Assembly: GCA_013397075.1 (NCBI GenBank)
Contig: VWZS01010177.1
Coordinates: forward strand, 1,231,555 to 1,295,554
Source: Rhabdornis inornatus
Lineage: Eukaryota; Chordata; Aves; Passeriformes; Rhabdornithidae
Direction: 5' to 3'
DNA: 64,000 nt
Each line of letters opens with the position of its first letter. Position 1 is the first letter of the stretch. This document shows positions 12,526 to 26,614 of the stretch, in pieces. The translations under genes were made by a program, and so were the position numbers. A model generated the notes under the pieces. That model saw only the letters and a list, made by a program, of their open reading frames with translations, did no database searches and was not told the DNA's origin.

Positions 12526-15500
12526 TATATCTATTTTATTCAGAACACTATAAATTTCACACCACACAGTAGCAAGATTTCTAGTGTTAATATCTACAGC
12601 AGCAGCTTTTGGGAGCCAATTTCACCATGATTGTTGGTTTGTGGGGTTTTTCTCCCTTTTACTTCATAAATAGTTCTTGTCTATCTCCCTTCAACTAACA
12701 GTGGCAGTTCATTTTAAATTTCAGTAGAGCACTGAAATTTGCTGTTTAACAGCCTCTGCAAGGAAATTGTTGTAAAAAAGTGCCCTCTCAAATAAATTTG
12801 TCTTATATCACAAAGATTATTTTAACTGATATCCTTTAAAGGAAAAGAAGTGAATAGTAAGCCAGGATAATATGTTTAATTCATTAAATTTTTGGAAACT
12901 AGCTAGTTTTCAAGCATCTAACATGTCAAAATGCCTCTTTTTATTGTTTTTCAAAGGATTCGGTGAGTTCTTACACTGTCAAATGTTAAAGAGATTCTGC
13001 AGGCAGCAAGCCCTGTCTCACATGGAATCTGTCAGCCACTGAATCATAGTTATAAATAGCTTGCTATGCTTTCGTGTACTATAGATTACCAAAGTTTTGG
13101 ATTTGCTCAGTGACATAGAGAAGGAGCACAGATTATAGATTAAAAGTCATGAAGGGAGAGATAGTTTTTGAGAGGAGATGCATACATTATATAGGAAACT
13201 GGATATGTAAAATAAAATGAACACAATGTTTAAAGCTTGTGCAAGAGCAGCAAAAAATTTGTAGTTTTCTTCCAATGATGAAGCAACAACTTTACTACCA
13301 AATCAATATTTTTCACTTATCCTCCAGTTTTCTTGATTTAGAAATTATTTTGAAGAAGGATTTGGCAAATATATTCCAGCAGTAGCCTTCACACAGGTTA
13401 TTTGGGTAACTTCATGTTTTCCATATGGACATTCATTATTTATTTTATTAATACTACTTAATTACTTAATGCCTGCTGTTAAAAGGCATGCCATAGTTTG
13501 TATTTTAACAATTTTCCCATTCTTTTTTTTTTTACATATAAATGATATCAAACTTTCAAACATTGCTACTTCTTTCACTAATTTCCTCATCACCTTTGTA
13601 ATGTCTACTTTCACTATTATACAGATGCAATATTCATTATTAGATATTAAAAATCTATTACTGATGCTATTACTATTACTAAGATAGTAACTCCTTACCA
13701 CTAATTTAATCTCTATTATAACATAATGCTTTTTGATCTTATGTGTGCTTACCTTTTTAATATATCTGGTACAGAGTGGGATTTTGGCTGATTGGTTGGT
13801 TGTAACAGTTAGGACCTGAAGTGGTGCTCAAGTGCTGTACCTTGCTCCATGTCCATTAGCAGACTCATCTTGACATAGTTGATGGTGTTACCATGTGGAA
13901 CAGGCCAGCAATCTGTTAATGTTTTCCCTCTGTGGTTCATTACTAGACCTGGAAGTTTGAATCAATATCAAAATTTTTCTTTAAAAATTGAACACTTCAA
14001 TATGCTTTGATTTTTTTTTTCAGCAGCAATTACTATCATAGTTTGAGTTCACAGAGATTGCATCCTTACATGGGACTCATTGGAAGTCAGTGGAAAGGCT
14101 CCATTGATTTTAGCTGACCTTTTGTGAAAGAAGTACAGTACACTATTCTAAAACTCATTTTGATCTGATTAGTCCATGAAAATCACACCTGAATGAAGTT
14201 AGTAAATAAGTATTACTCAAGCTGAATATCTTTATACATGTACATATATAGAGAACATAAATAGACTAGCACACACACACACGTCTGTAAATATTTCTAT
14301 TCCCTATGCATGTTGTGTCTCTGAGATTCAGGAATCACTGTAACAATTGTCTGGATCACTTGGCTTTTTTAAAAATATTTGACTGAATTTTATTGGGAGC
14401 ACAGTTTGAAAGTTACTGCAATTACTAGGCAGTTCATATACACAGCTCTTAGTCTTTGAAACTTTTATCCCAAATTAACTGTATACACAATTGATGACTT
14501 AGAAATAGCACTGAGGCCTGTGTTCTTTGGTTATTCTTAGTTATTAAGATTGAGATTAACATTACTGAGAACAAAGAAAACCGGGATGAAGCAGAAGTAT
14601 TCTTTTTACCTTTTTGCTGCTTGTCTCTCTTAAAACATGGGCAATCTCATCTGTGCCCATAGCTGATTATCTTGGTTTTCATTTTCCTTTCATCCTTCTC
14701 ACACATTTAACAGGATGTCTCGCTTATTTGCAGTCCATTATGCTAATCTTATTCTTTTTTATTTGCAAACCCTTATGACAATCTTATTTTATATCTTCTC
14801 TGTCTCCCATATCTGCTACTTGTGTCACTGTTTGCGAGTTTTACTATGCCTCCCAGAAAAACTGTACACTTCTTCGTCCCTTTGTTGGTCAAAGCATTCA
14901 CATCATGAAGTAAAATGTGTTTGTATAGATATACATATTTTTCAGCAGTCTTAAAAGATTTTATTTATTATCTTTGATTATCTCAAATATTTTCATTGTA
15001 TGCCTCTCACAAATGACTAGTGGTTTGGCAAGGGTGCCTTCTGCAATACTCAGGACATTAAGGAAAAGTTTAAACTTTCTGGTCAATGCCCTTCTGGAAA
15101 GTTCAGTCTTTCATCAGAGCACCGATTTTTAACAGCAGTTTACTTAAGAACTTCTTTTACGTTCAACTTGTGGTGATCAATTTTGGATTATTTGCCTACC
15201 TAATGATATTTATTTTATTAAACAGAAAGAATTCCAAATTTGTCCCAAAGTGCAAATTCATCCATTTGCTGCACTGTCTTATTTGCAAAGGTTTTTGGTT
15301 TGTGTATTTATAATTATTTTTAATAATTATCAATATAAATAAATTATAATATAGTGCTAAAAAAATATTGCTAGCATCACGTAGCTACTAAGGACTTGTT
15401 CACACTGTATTCACATTTTGGTCTCACTGATGCTTCATACACCTTATGCTACGTTAGTTTACTTCGTAAGTAGCTTGTAAAGACTGAACTGAACTGAATA

Positions 15501-18500
15501 ACCACTGCAGGGAAGGTAAAGCAGGGTTTGGCAAACATATAGTCTAAATTGAAGCAGAAAAAGAAACCAGACATGAGTTGCTCTACTATGTGATGCTAAA
15601 TATAGCAAATGGACAGGACACTTTGAAATGACATGGAGAAACACAGAGCCAGAAGTTAGGATGTCACAGAATGACAGTGGTTACTTACACATTTGCAAAT
15701 AAATTCAGTGCCTACAGACAGAAGCTGTAACTTGCCTTTATTTCAAAGTGTCACTGGCCCAATTTAGTCCTGAATCACACAGTTACCGCAGAAGACCTAA
15801 GCACTGACATTTTTCACAGTTTCTAACAAAACAGATGAACTGGGTTTTTTTGTTGTTTTGTTTTATTTTAATACCATTCCACTGTCAGTAAATAAAAATG
15901 CTATAATCTCAGAGAAATTTATTACCCTTCATAATGTCAATGGAAACGAATTTGTATAGATTTATATTCTGTAGCCAGATGTCACACAAAGTCAGCATCT
16001 AAACCGATTCTGTTTGGTCTTCCATTTCTTCCTTGTGTGAGTAGTGCTCTCACACCACTTTACAGCTCTGCTCCCTTAGCATGAGACATTTCAAGGCTGA
16101 ATGTGAACAAGTATATACTTATTTTAAGTTTTACACTTCAAATTCATTCTGCTATTGTCTGGTAATCTGCAGAAAGCAAATGTCCACTGAAGCTGATGGG
16201 TGGTTACTGTAGTCTTCATAAAACTTGACACTCTAGGCAATTTATATCACTGTCTTATTTCTTATTATCTATATGTAATTGCAAATCAGGACTATATATT
16301 TTTTATTCACTAATACACTACCAAATTTTATGTAATATAAGGTTCTCAATCACGTTTGCTGCCTCCTCATTTGCTTTCATTACATTCTTTCCTAGACATC
16401 CATTGTTGACTATTGTCCGGCTTTTGTGCTAGATAATTCTTTCCTGTCTCCCCATACAGACATTTTTATGTTCCTTAAATACTCAGAAGTTTCTTGCACA
16501 GATTTATAACTTATTAGTCTCAACATTCTACTATATGGGTATCAAACACTTGCAGAACTTCTATACATGTCAAGAAACTTAAACATATAAATTATTTTAA
16601 ATCATTAATAGCCAGATAATTTTTTTTTCCTGCAGAACTTTTTTGACATATTCTTTCCTCTATTATTTTGTGCTAGTTTACTCCATGAAGTTAAACTCTT
16701 TGTCAATTAGTGGGATAGCAATAAGAAGGGAAAAACTGTAAATTCATGAATAAAGGATAAGTTTTCTCCATCTTTACCCTATTAAAGTGTTTTTATCAAC
16801 TCAATGTGGAATGCTTAATGCTTTTTCTTAAAAGTGCTGTGCAAGCATTGTGTAAATAGTTTTCTTTGAGGCTGCCAACTAAAAGCATTTATTTGACTTT
16901 ATTGTTAGTAGCCAAAATATATTGCTCCACTGCTATAACACAAAGTAAGCTCTAAGTTTATTACTTCAATAGATTAATTAATTTATTAAATATTAATGAT
17001 TAAAAAAACCATTCAAGGCATGTTATATACAGTTTCAGCATTGTTGATATGTTATTGCCCCATTTATCAGCAGCTACGCATAAGATGCACAAAGCAATAT
17101 AACTGGTTGATGAGAAACGATCATACCATATGTTGTTAATCTAGTTAATAGAATAACAAATACATAGATGGGTCTATTAGATGTGTGACTTAACAATATA
17201 AATATATGCTGAAATATTTTATCTTCCACAGACAGGATGATTACACTGCCTATTTGATCTTGGGTAAAGAAAGGAGCATGAATAAAAATCTTTCTAGAGT
17301 TATAATTATGCCAGTTTCTGTTACTGTTCAAAATTTTGCACTGAGGAAAGATCTATACTGAAACAAATACGTAGGTTTTTTTTAAAGAAGTATATCATAA
17401 AGTTATATGAAAAGTAACTAAACCTTTAAAGTAATTTGCATCTCTGTGCACACTTAATTTTATTTAACCTCTTTAAATTTTCTTATTTTTTTTAAATTAT
17501 TGCGCTGCATCAATATGAATTATCATCTTCCTTTTGTTTACTGAAAAAGATGCAATATAATGTCAATCTTCTGAGCTGAATGTTTACTTGAATGTCAGTT
17601 TTGGATGTTGAAACTTGTTTTTCTAACTTCAGTATGTGATGGTTATTGACCTAGACCTTGGAGGCTGGAAATTTAAAGCCGAATCAATTATTTTTGTTCA
17701 TAATACTTCTTGTACAATTCCTAAACCCTGCTCATTTATTATCCTTTACCAGTATTGTCTCTAGTTAGTTTTAAATGTTACATATTTATGAAGCAATGAT
17801 TTATAGATTAACATCTTCTATTTAACAGACCTTCAAATTATTTCCTTTGTTGTTTTAATAATTGAAACTATGGGCAGTCAATTCTAATACATGGAAAATA
17901 TGATGTTTAAGATTTCAGATTGCAACTATCCTTTTGAAAGCTCCTATAAAACTTTAATTAATTTAAGCAAATAAACCATTCAAAGGGAATATCAAAACTA
18001 ATGCTGTAAATATTTAAAGGATAATTCTTTGTTCTACATATTCCAACTAATTACTTCTGCTTATCTTATTTTCTACTGGAATGTTGCAGGTATTTGTAAT
18101 GTGACAAGTTTATTACTCTTATTTGCATTCTGCAAAGAAATAACAATAAAAAACAAAATGTGGGCATATATTTGTAAAAGCACTGGGTTTTTTTCCTAAA
18201 ATACATTGTCTATAATTTTAGATTCTTTTACTTTAGTTGGAATATTATTCATTCTTCAATATCATTCTGTATGATTGATAGAATTTTATGGTGCTAATAA
18301 TACATTTTATGACATATTTCCAAATAGATACGTTAATCTCTCCCACACTCTGACATCTGGGATAGTATCAATGCACATGAAATGGAGAGTTAGTGAGAAA
18401 ATGGATTTGAATGTTTTAGGAGGTGTGTTACTTCCAAAAGGAATATTAATGTTGTGTGAGAATACCTGTAGTGGCAAATTTATGCTTCAGCTCCATAATT

Positions 18501-19534
18501 TTTTTTTAGAAACTTCACAGAGTGGACACCAAGTTTAATATCAAAAAGAGATCAATTCCCAAACCATCCATTTTACTATACCTTTGTTAAATATTTTATG
18601 TAACAATATACTTTCAAGCCACATGGCGAAATGAGAATGTGGAGAATCCCTGAAATGCCTTGCAATGTTTATGGAAATAGATTTTCAAGAAAATAATTAT
18701 TTATATTTTAAATATGTCTGTGACAAGCGTGATGGTGATGTCAGTCTGTTGAAATTTTTGTTGCTGGGAGAAGTTGTACGAAAGGATTAGGTTTTCCATT
18801 GACCAGTTACTGACAAAGTGCCTGAATACCTTTGAAATGCAACTTAGGTTTTCCTGTTCTAGAAGACTACATAGAGAACTAGCTTGCAGCCACAAGCTCA
18901 TTCTTTTTCTCTGTTTTTGTTTCTTTCCTATTTTCTTGGTTTCTTTGCCACATTATACACAATTACATAAGTATTTTATGACTATTAAAGTAAAATAGCT
19001 TCACAGTCTGATAATTATAATTCATTTTTACAAGGAATTTTTCAAATCTTTGCTAGAGTTAACAAAGTTAAAGACTTAGGTATTTTTCTTCCCTTAAGAG
19101 TATTGCAATGGAAGGGTTAAATAAAGAAAATTTTTTATTTTTTTTTTTTTAACACAAGTAGATAATTTCCATACATTAATACATTTTGTGGACCAATATT
19201 TGCTATTATCATGTAAGTTGTCACTTCTTAACAATATGCCTTCTATAATTATGTTGACAACATTTTGTGAAGATCCTAATTGGTCTTAGACATACATAGG
19301 GAGAAATTTGCTCAGTCAGTGTCAGTCTTTAGCATGTGTATCAGAAGATCTTTAGATACCTGGGGAATTTTCCCATTAAAGGGATTCAGTTATGAAAGAG
19401 AAGATTATCCTAGAGTTTTGCATTCTGCTTGAAGACCACTTAAGGAACTTAAATCCCATGTCCATTTGGATCTATCTCTGCACAGAAATTTGTCATCCCA
19501 GTCCTTTGAAATGCATCTCAAAGAGAATTCACTA
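12526..19534. other. Seven kilobases of AT-rich DNA without a visible element
   Basis: No gene, RNA or interspersed repeat could be recognised. It contains only small simple repeats, such as a CA run near 14270-14282 and poly-T runs near 13520 and 19135. The open frames (for example 13469-13687 and 14715-14954) have the F/L/I/S-rich composition expected from AT-rich noise. This is the longest stretch of the window in which I saw no CR1 piece. Confidence 0.55.
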
Positions 19535-20275
19535 TCACAGAACAAATGAGGGTGGAAGGGGTCTGTGGAGGCCACCTGGTCCAGCCCCCCTGCTTAAACC
19601 AGGATACCTAGAGTCTGTTCCCAGGATCATATCTTGGAATTCTTTTAATGTCTTCAAAGGTTCAGGCTCCACAACCTTTCTGGGCAGCCTGTGCCATCGT
19701 TTAGTCACCCTCACAGTAAATAATCACTTCCTGATGTCCAGAGGAAATCTCCTGTATTTCAGTTCTTGTCTTTTCACTGAGCATCATTGGAAAGACACTG
19801 ATTCCCTCCTCTTTACACTATCCTTTCAGGTATGTATATGTGTGCTGCTATGTATATAAATGTCCAAAACCTCCCTCAAGTCCAGGTAGACAATATTCCC
19901 TTCATATACCAAGACAGCTGATTCCTCATAGGAGTTTAAACAGTTGTCAAGCATGAATTTCCCCAGGTGAATCCATGCTGACTATGTTATTTTCTCCTCC
20001 TTAATGTGCCTGACAATGTTCTCCAGGAATAGTTGCTCCATAAACCTCTTAGGGATAAAAATGAGTCTATCTGACTTGTAGTTTTCTGAGTCCTCCTAGT
20101 TGCCTTTCTTGGAGATGAGGGCGACATTTGCTTTCATCCAGTCTTTGGGCACTTTTCTCAGTCACCTTGATCCATCAAACATTAATAAGAATGGCCTCAG
20201 AATAACACCTGCTAACTCCCTTGGGACCTGTGGATCCATCTCAACTGGGCCCATGGACCTAATGGAATACTTATG
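19535..20275 (-). mobile_element. CR1: CR1 LINE, antisense, 3' end plus RT part
   Basis: Starts on the plus strand with the reversed 3' end ('tcacagaacaaatgagggtgg', 'gtctgtggaggccacctggtcc', 'ctccacaacctttctgggcagcctg', 'cagtaaataatcacttcctgatg'). After about 19830 it continues with antisense coding-type CR1 sequence ('caagtccaggtagacaata', 'aatccatgctgact', 'tgtgcctgacaatgttctccag', 'tagttttctgagtcctcc', 'ttggagatgagggcgacatttgc'). This 3' end differs from those at 1.7, 8.0 and 43.8 kb, so it belongs to another CR1 subfamily. The 155-codon plus-strand frame at 19392-19859 overlaps it and is not a gene. Confidence 0.88.
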
Positions 20276-23239
20276 AATTCAATGACTATGCCTATGACTT
20301 TACAGATAAAAATCTGTGTGGGATAATAGGACATATTAATAGGTACCTGCAGAGTGAGTGAAAAGTTACGGAAGCAATCCAACAGCACAAAGAATAGAGT
20401 TCTCTCTTAAGAAAAAGCATCCTGTCATGGAGCTATGCAGCTTTAGATCCCAGTAGTCTTCCCCTCTGAAAGGACCCAGAAGACATTATTTTACCTTATC
20501 CAGTAATAAAATGTATTGACCATTCGCTTACAATATAAAATATGAAATTATTTCAGAAATTGCTGCCTCCTAACCAGACAATAATGTACTGACTGGGTAT
20601 TCTAACAGATGAGAGCACCTGCTTGATGTCTCTTATGCACACAGACTATACTTATTAGGCCATTTTAGTAGGGATTACTGGTCTTTGAACTTTTTTTCTG
20701 ATGAATTTTGAATATGCACTGAAGCAAGAACCTGAACATGAAAATTTCATTTCCCATCAGTGCACTCTAACCTCCATGGCTGTAATGTCATTGTTTTTAC
20801 CAACTGAGTCAATAATTTATTACTACAAAATCATACATCTCCAAGAGGAAAGATAAAGGTACTCTTGGTAAAGCTTTTATCTCAAATGAAGTGACCAGCT
20901 TCTAATCACTCACAGGCCTGAAGCTACAAGGAGAGGGAGATGGATCAGGTTTCCTTCCACTGCCATTCTCTTTGTCACTTAGTACAAGTATGAAGACATT
21001 CAAAAACGGCTTTGCTGAATTAATAAAATTCAGTCTAAAAAATTAATTTTTTAGCAGCTGAAGCTAAAATTACAAATAAGATTTAATTAATTCCATGGAA
21101 GACTGAAATTATTATTTATTCATTTTGCATTTTATGACATATATTGTGTAAGTTTGATAAGCAGAGCACTAGGATATCTTGACTTTTTATTTTTACTGCT
21201 GCTTCATCCTCTGAAATTAATGGTTTTTAAAATGAAATGTGTTAATATTGTTCCCACTGGTTAATCCTCAGACTCTTCCTGTCAGAGCTGTCACTAGTCA
21301 GCTATTCTCCTATCTGTCTTTAACTAGTTGAATGTTCTGGTCTAAAAGTAGCACCTTCTATGTAGCCATGCTCTTAGTTTCCAGTGTCACCCTGAATCCA
21401 AACACCGTCTTCCAAAGTACCATTGGTTCTGTGGTCCACGAAGAAAAAATAGTGTTCCATCCATGCTTACTAATTTCAAATATTAGGGTATGGTGTCCCT
21501 AAACAATCCTCTGCAGGTTAACACTACTTATATTTGCTGAGTTATGGTGAGAATTGCTTAGTTTGAAGATGATTAAAAAGGGTGTGGGGATGTTCTTGTG
21601 GCTTTGGTGTGAGGATACTTTTGAAATCCATACAAACTCCCTTCAAATGCAATAATCTGTATCTTGTGTACATAGTGAACCACATAAGAAATAATGGAAC
21701 AAATTATTATTTAAATTTTCTAATGGCTAGAAGACATTAGAAAAGTCCACAGTAAGTCTGCAGAGCTTCTAACTTTGGAGGCTTTGCAGATACGCAGAAC
21801 AGGTGTCTGGCAGGAATGCCACTGTGCTTGTGTTGGAGTAGACAAACTGGCATGTAAAGGAAGAATGAAGTTGAATGTGTTTCAGAAGGGAATCAGTGAA
21901 GGTGAATATAAATTCTTTTCATCAAAAGACATTTCCAGAACCTGTTCTTCTTTTCTATGTGAATAACCTAGTTGCTTGAATATACTTTACACTTTGATAG
22001 TGTATTTTTCCCAGGTAGAAGACTTTGCTTCCATGGAAATGAGATAAAATAAGCATTTATTTATTTATTTATTTCCTACTGTAACAGCAATATTTTCAGT
22101 ATGCTCCTGTCCAGATAAAAGCTTTTTAAAATTTTTTTTACATTCATAATTGGAGGAAATGTGTGGATTGACAGCATCTGGTAGAGGTGAAATGAAGGAT
22201 ATGTGTCTTCATGGAGGGCATGTTTGGAAACTGGGTTTTAGACAGCATTAATAAGATGGGAATTATGCACTGAGCCTGTAATTTATTTAACTTTTTCAGC
22301 AGCTAAGTTGTATAGAAGAATGGTTCTGTGCTTTTATTACTTAAGTAGTCTGTGTATTCTTCTTTATCAACTTCTAAGAAATCAGAAAGAAAATAATGAA
22401 GCAAATCAAACATGATAAAAGGTAACAGAAGTCCTAAATATTGGAGGCTTGTCTCCTCCTTACTCACAGATTTTTTTTAATAAACTGTTATTTTGCTGAA
22501 CTGATGCTGCAGTGCAGCACAACTGATTACCATTTGTGCAATGGATAATTAGAAAATAATAACCTAGTAGATATAAATTAACATGTTTCTTCAAGAAATA
22601 TCATTCGAACAACGGAAATAATAACTTAATGTAGCCTGTTGAATTGATGAAGAGAATATAATTGCTAATTACAAGATATTTTTAAAGACTACTCAAAATA
22701 TACTGTATTGCGTAAAATACAAAAAATATTTTTGGCATCCATTGTATAACCACATTCATTTCATCTGTTTCAACTCCCCTGTAATTATCAGATTCCCCTG
22801 CTAAATTTAAGGCAATATCAGGACACATATATGTGAAGCAGATGAAGTGTCAAGGTGAACTGTACCCTATTCTGTCAAAGCCAGATATGTCACATTTTGC
22901 AAGGTATTTATGACACGAAGATTTGATTAACATAGCACTGAAACCTAAGTTACAAGCCATAAAGAGTGTCAGTTGACACTAAAGAAAGCTGTCTGCTGAA
23001 ATTGAGCCATAGTGAGCATAGCCATGTGATATATACATATGGACCCCAGTTCATTTTCTTAATTTGCATTCTTCCCCAAAGCTGTCTTTTCTTTGTGGCT
23101 GCATCTTCTCTCAAACTCCCATCACTTTTAGAGGTGCAAATGTTAGCTGAGCTGATTAATCTTGCGAGATCTGTAATTTGCTATGCATTCCCCATTGTTC
23201 TGCCACTAGAGGCACTAGGAAAAAGTTCCTTTCTAGTTT
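20276..23239. other. AT-rich DNA, no gene seen
   Basis: No coding exon or known element recognised. A short TTTA microsatellite lies at 22055-22074. Frames such as 22966-23247 run into the next CR1 piece and show no domain. Confidence 0.55.
22055..22074. repeat. (ATTT)5 microsatellite
   Basis: Five perfect atttn-type tetranucleotide units in AT-rich sequence. Confidence 0.9.
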
Positions 23240-23470
23240 TTTTGTAGACCCCCTTTAGATACTTGAAGTGCTGTGAGTTCTCCTCAGTGCCTTCTCTTTT
23301 GCAGGCTGAATGGACTCAACTCTCTCAGCCTGTCTTCATAGGAGAGACGTTCCAGACCTGTGATCATTCTCATGGCCTTCTCTGGATTTTTGTTCCAATG
23401 GGTCCACATCTTTCATGTCTTGGGATTCCCAGACCATGACAGTTCAGTTTAGGCAAGCCACTTGAATCCA
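23240..23470 (-). mobile_element. CR1: CR1 LINE short fragment, antisense
   Basis: A piece of about 230 bp with antisense CR1 blocks 'ctttagatacttgaag', 'gcaggctgaatggactcaactctctcagcctgtcttcataggagag' and 'tgatcattctcatggcc', fading after 'attcccagaccatgacagtt'. It lacks the terminal tail, so both ends are truncated or eroded. Confidence 0.82.
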
Positions 23471-23520
23471 CCCCTTTCTTATTTTCTGTTTTCCATGTGA
23501 AGTACTCCAGTATTCAAAGA

Positions 23521-23565
23521 GGTTTATGGGAATCACGGTTTATGGGAATCACAGTTTATGGAAAC
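23521..23565. repeat. 16-bp tandem repeat, almost three units
   Basis: Units at 23521-23536 and 23537-23552 are identical (ggtttatgggaatcac). A third, partial unit with changes runs 23553-23565. It lies about 50 bp beyond the CR1 fragment. Confidence 0.9.
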
Positions 23566-24155
23566 TTAATAATCTGCCTAGTAAATTCTACTGCTGGAAC
23601 TGAGCAGTTACACTTCACAATTTTGAGCATCATATAACTGAAGTCCTTTGGCTGAATGCCTGCCTAGTTCCGTTAGTTTAATGCAACTGCACCACAGAAT
23701 ACTAATGCTGCAAAGAAAAAGTATGTTAAAAACAACAAGAATGTCAATATGAATTCATGAAGCAAAATGACATTTCAACCCAACACATCATTTAATACAA
23801 GTAATTGTTTTAATTACCACACAGTATAGAAATGCAACTTAAATTAGAAAAGTGTATTAAAAGTGATATGCTATAAACGATAAATCACAAATCATAGGGG
23901 AACCTATAAACTAATTGCCAAACTCAGAGAGAAACATCATTGAATTAATATATACTTGTGGTGCTTTAAACTCATAAATACTAAACTTAAAGACTTCCTT
24001 AAAGAAAAAAAAAATGTATTTTTCCTGTGGTGATACATATTGGCTGATTCTTTGCAACCCCACTATTTATTATGTGTAATAGTCCTATTATCTTCCAACT
24101 TTTCAGAGCATTACTGGCATACCAATAAAGTAGTTGGCTGCTTCCATTACAAAGT

Positions 24156-24192
24156 TTTACTGTATCTCGATTATTAATCAAGATACAGTAAA
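24156..24192. repeat. Short palindrome, 18-bp arms, 1-nt centre
   Basis: Arms 24156-24173 and 24175-24192 are reverse complements with a single mismatch (24168 against 24180) around the central base 24174. The left arm begins tttactgtatct and the right arm ends agatacagtaaa. With almost no spacer it could extrude as a cruciform or come from a local template switch. No function is claimed. Confidence 0.9.
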
Positions 24193-26581
24193 TCATTGTA
24201 GTGATTAGTCTGTGATTTTTTTTCTACTAATACTCTTTTGTTCAGCCTTCTGACTTCAGAATTCGAAGATTAAGATATGAAATATGAAGGAATCCACTGA
24301 CAGCTCAGGTGTATGCCTATGGGGCAAGATGACTTTTACATTTTCTTTTGGCATCCCCTACTGGTGTACAGCTGTGAGGACTCCTCCATGACAATGAAGA
24401 TCTCAAAACGGCTCCTGTGCTTCTTTAGATGAGTCCTTTTGAATGTTAATAACAGCTAAAATAATGGCAGGTTAATGCAAAAATTTTTATAGTCTCTTCA
24501 AGCAACATAATTTCATTGCTTCAGTGAATATACCATCTCCTTAAACAGTACATCTATTACACTAATTACGCTATTTTGCTTGTTTCACATAGGTTTATTT
24601 TATCTCCTAGATTTGATTTTGGTTTAGGTTTTGTGTTTTATTGAAATCTTAATAACAGAGAAATAAATGTCAAATTTGTCATGCAAACTAAACCATAATA
24701 AATATGCTTTGTGATAATGCAGTGAGGCAATATGTAATTTTCCATCAATTCATAAGTCATGTGAAGATGAAAAATTTGCATAAAAATTCCGACTCCATTC
24801 CTTGAGGACTGGGACAGAAATTTTTATCACTATTATTATTACTTATAAAAACTTATTTCTTCCAAAAAGAGTAGAAAAGCATTAGTGAAATTAACATCTT
24901 TCTATTCGTTGTAGCTGCAGTGTTTCCTAGTGTAGAAACCTTCAATCTCACTTTAGGCACCTGGCATATCTGGAAACATGATCAAACCAGGCTCCCTAGA
25001 AGAATCAAAGGTGACAAACTAGCATATCAGATTAGAACTAGGAATTCTTTCTTGCCTAGAGAAGGATTGGGAAGCTGCACTTTCAGGTAAAATTTTTCTA
25101 GTACACCAAACATACACTGTTTTCTCACCATTATTAAGCATGCTTATATTAATTTTGTCAATAAAAGACCTCAGAAAGGGACAACCCCTGTCTGGTCTAT
25201 GATCATAGGGTGTGCACATGAATGAGAGCTGAAGGATCTTTCTGTGGATATTTACTAAGAATAGAAATTAAATAATGTTAATAGAAATCAAATATACTAC
25301 TGAAAGCTGATGTTGATCAATGATACCTTCCAAATGACAAATTATTTCTAATTGCAGATTTTGTCCATTCTTTGAATGCTCATTAATCTCTAGTGAGTAT
25401 AAGATGGGAGTATGTACTGCTAAATATTAATACTTCTCATTAATCTTAAAATGAAATTAAGATTTTCAGTTAGATGGAATAATATTATCATATCTGTCCT
25501 GTCAGGCTGTCTATTGGACAGAACTAATCTCTTCCTATTATGATAGACTATTTTGACCTACTTTGACTCTTTGCCCACACATATCTTTATCTTTTCTTTT
25601 TTTTTTTTTAATCAAAATGTATGATTTCTTCAAAAATAAAGTTCACTTATATTTAAATAAACATAAAAATCACTATTATTTAACCTCTTCCTCCCCACCG
25701 CATTGGTTTGGGTTTTTTTTACTGTATGTTATTAATATTTTTTCTAGAGTTAATGATTAGAATATTCCTTTTTTTGTAGATGGGATTTATGAAGCATAAA
25801 TAGCTCAGTGACTTGCTAAACAGGCGATACCTGCCTGCAGCACAAGAATACAGGAGTCTTTGTTCCCAAGTGCATACTTTAATTTTATACAATCTATTTT
25901 CTTACAGGTATAGACTATAAACTAAGAGGATTTAATTTCATATGTAGTGAACGTATTTGCTGTGCACCTTAACTTTCAAAACAAGAGTCTTGAAAATGTG
26001 CCTTATATTTAAGTAAGGGATAATGCTGACACCAGTGACATTAGTAAACATCCGCAAGACACTGAGGCTATTTCTGTGCATATAAGTAGCACAGGGACAG
26101 GAAGAAGGTTTGCCATTATTCATGCTTAATTGCCAGCACCTTCTACAACATTCTGTGTGCCAGCCCTTCCCCAGGAAGCACCTAGGCTTGGACAGCACAT
26201 CCCCCCAGGCAGTACGGAAGAACAAACCCTGTGTGGTGATGAGAGAGTTTAAGAGTAGACAATAAGGCTTTGCCACCTACACCTGAGATCAAAGAAGTGT
26301 CCCTTGCAGAAAATAACATATAACTGCATCAAAATTGATTTCTTGAAAAGTGCTGCATCTTTAACCATGAATCAATATGTTTGTCTATTGAGTTATCTTA
26401 CTTCCTGCAGTTCTTGGAGTGCACTGAAATAAATTTCCTTGCATTTCAGAGGGTCAAACATTTCGTTACATCTGTAGGGCAAACTGTACTGCCAGGTACA
26501 GACCAGTATCTACACTGGACCCAAACCTTGTTTCTTCTGAAATTTTTATTGAAATCAGATGCATTCCTTCTTGGTCTTTAC

Positions 26582-26614
26582 AATGTTCTAGGACTCATGA
26601 AATGTTCTAGGACT
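26582..26614. repeat. 18-bp direct repeat, two copies
   Basis: The string aatgttctaggact occurs at 26582 and again at 26600, a spacing of 18 bp. It is a minor local duplication. Confidence 0.85.

Noticed and set aside
19392..19859. Longest open frame, 155 codons on the plus strand
   Set aside because: From about 19535 it is the antisense of a CR1 3' end; no protein domain, and the start lies in unrelated AT-rich DNA.
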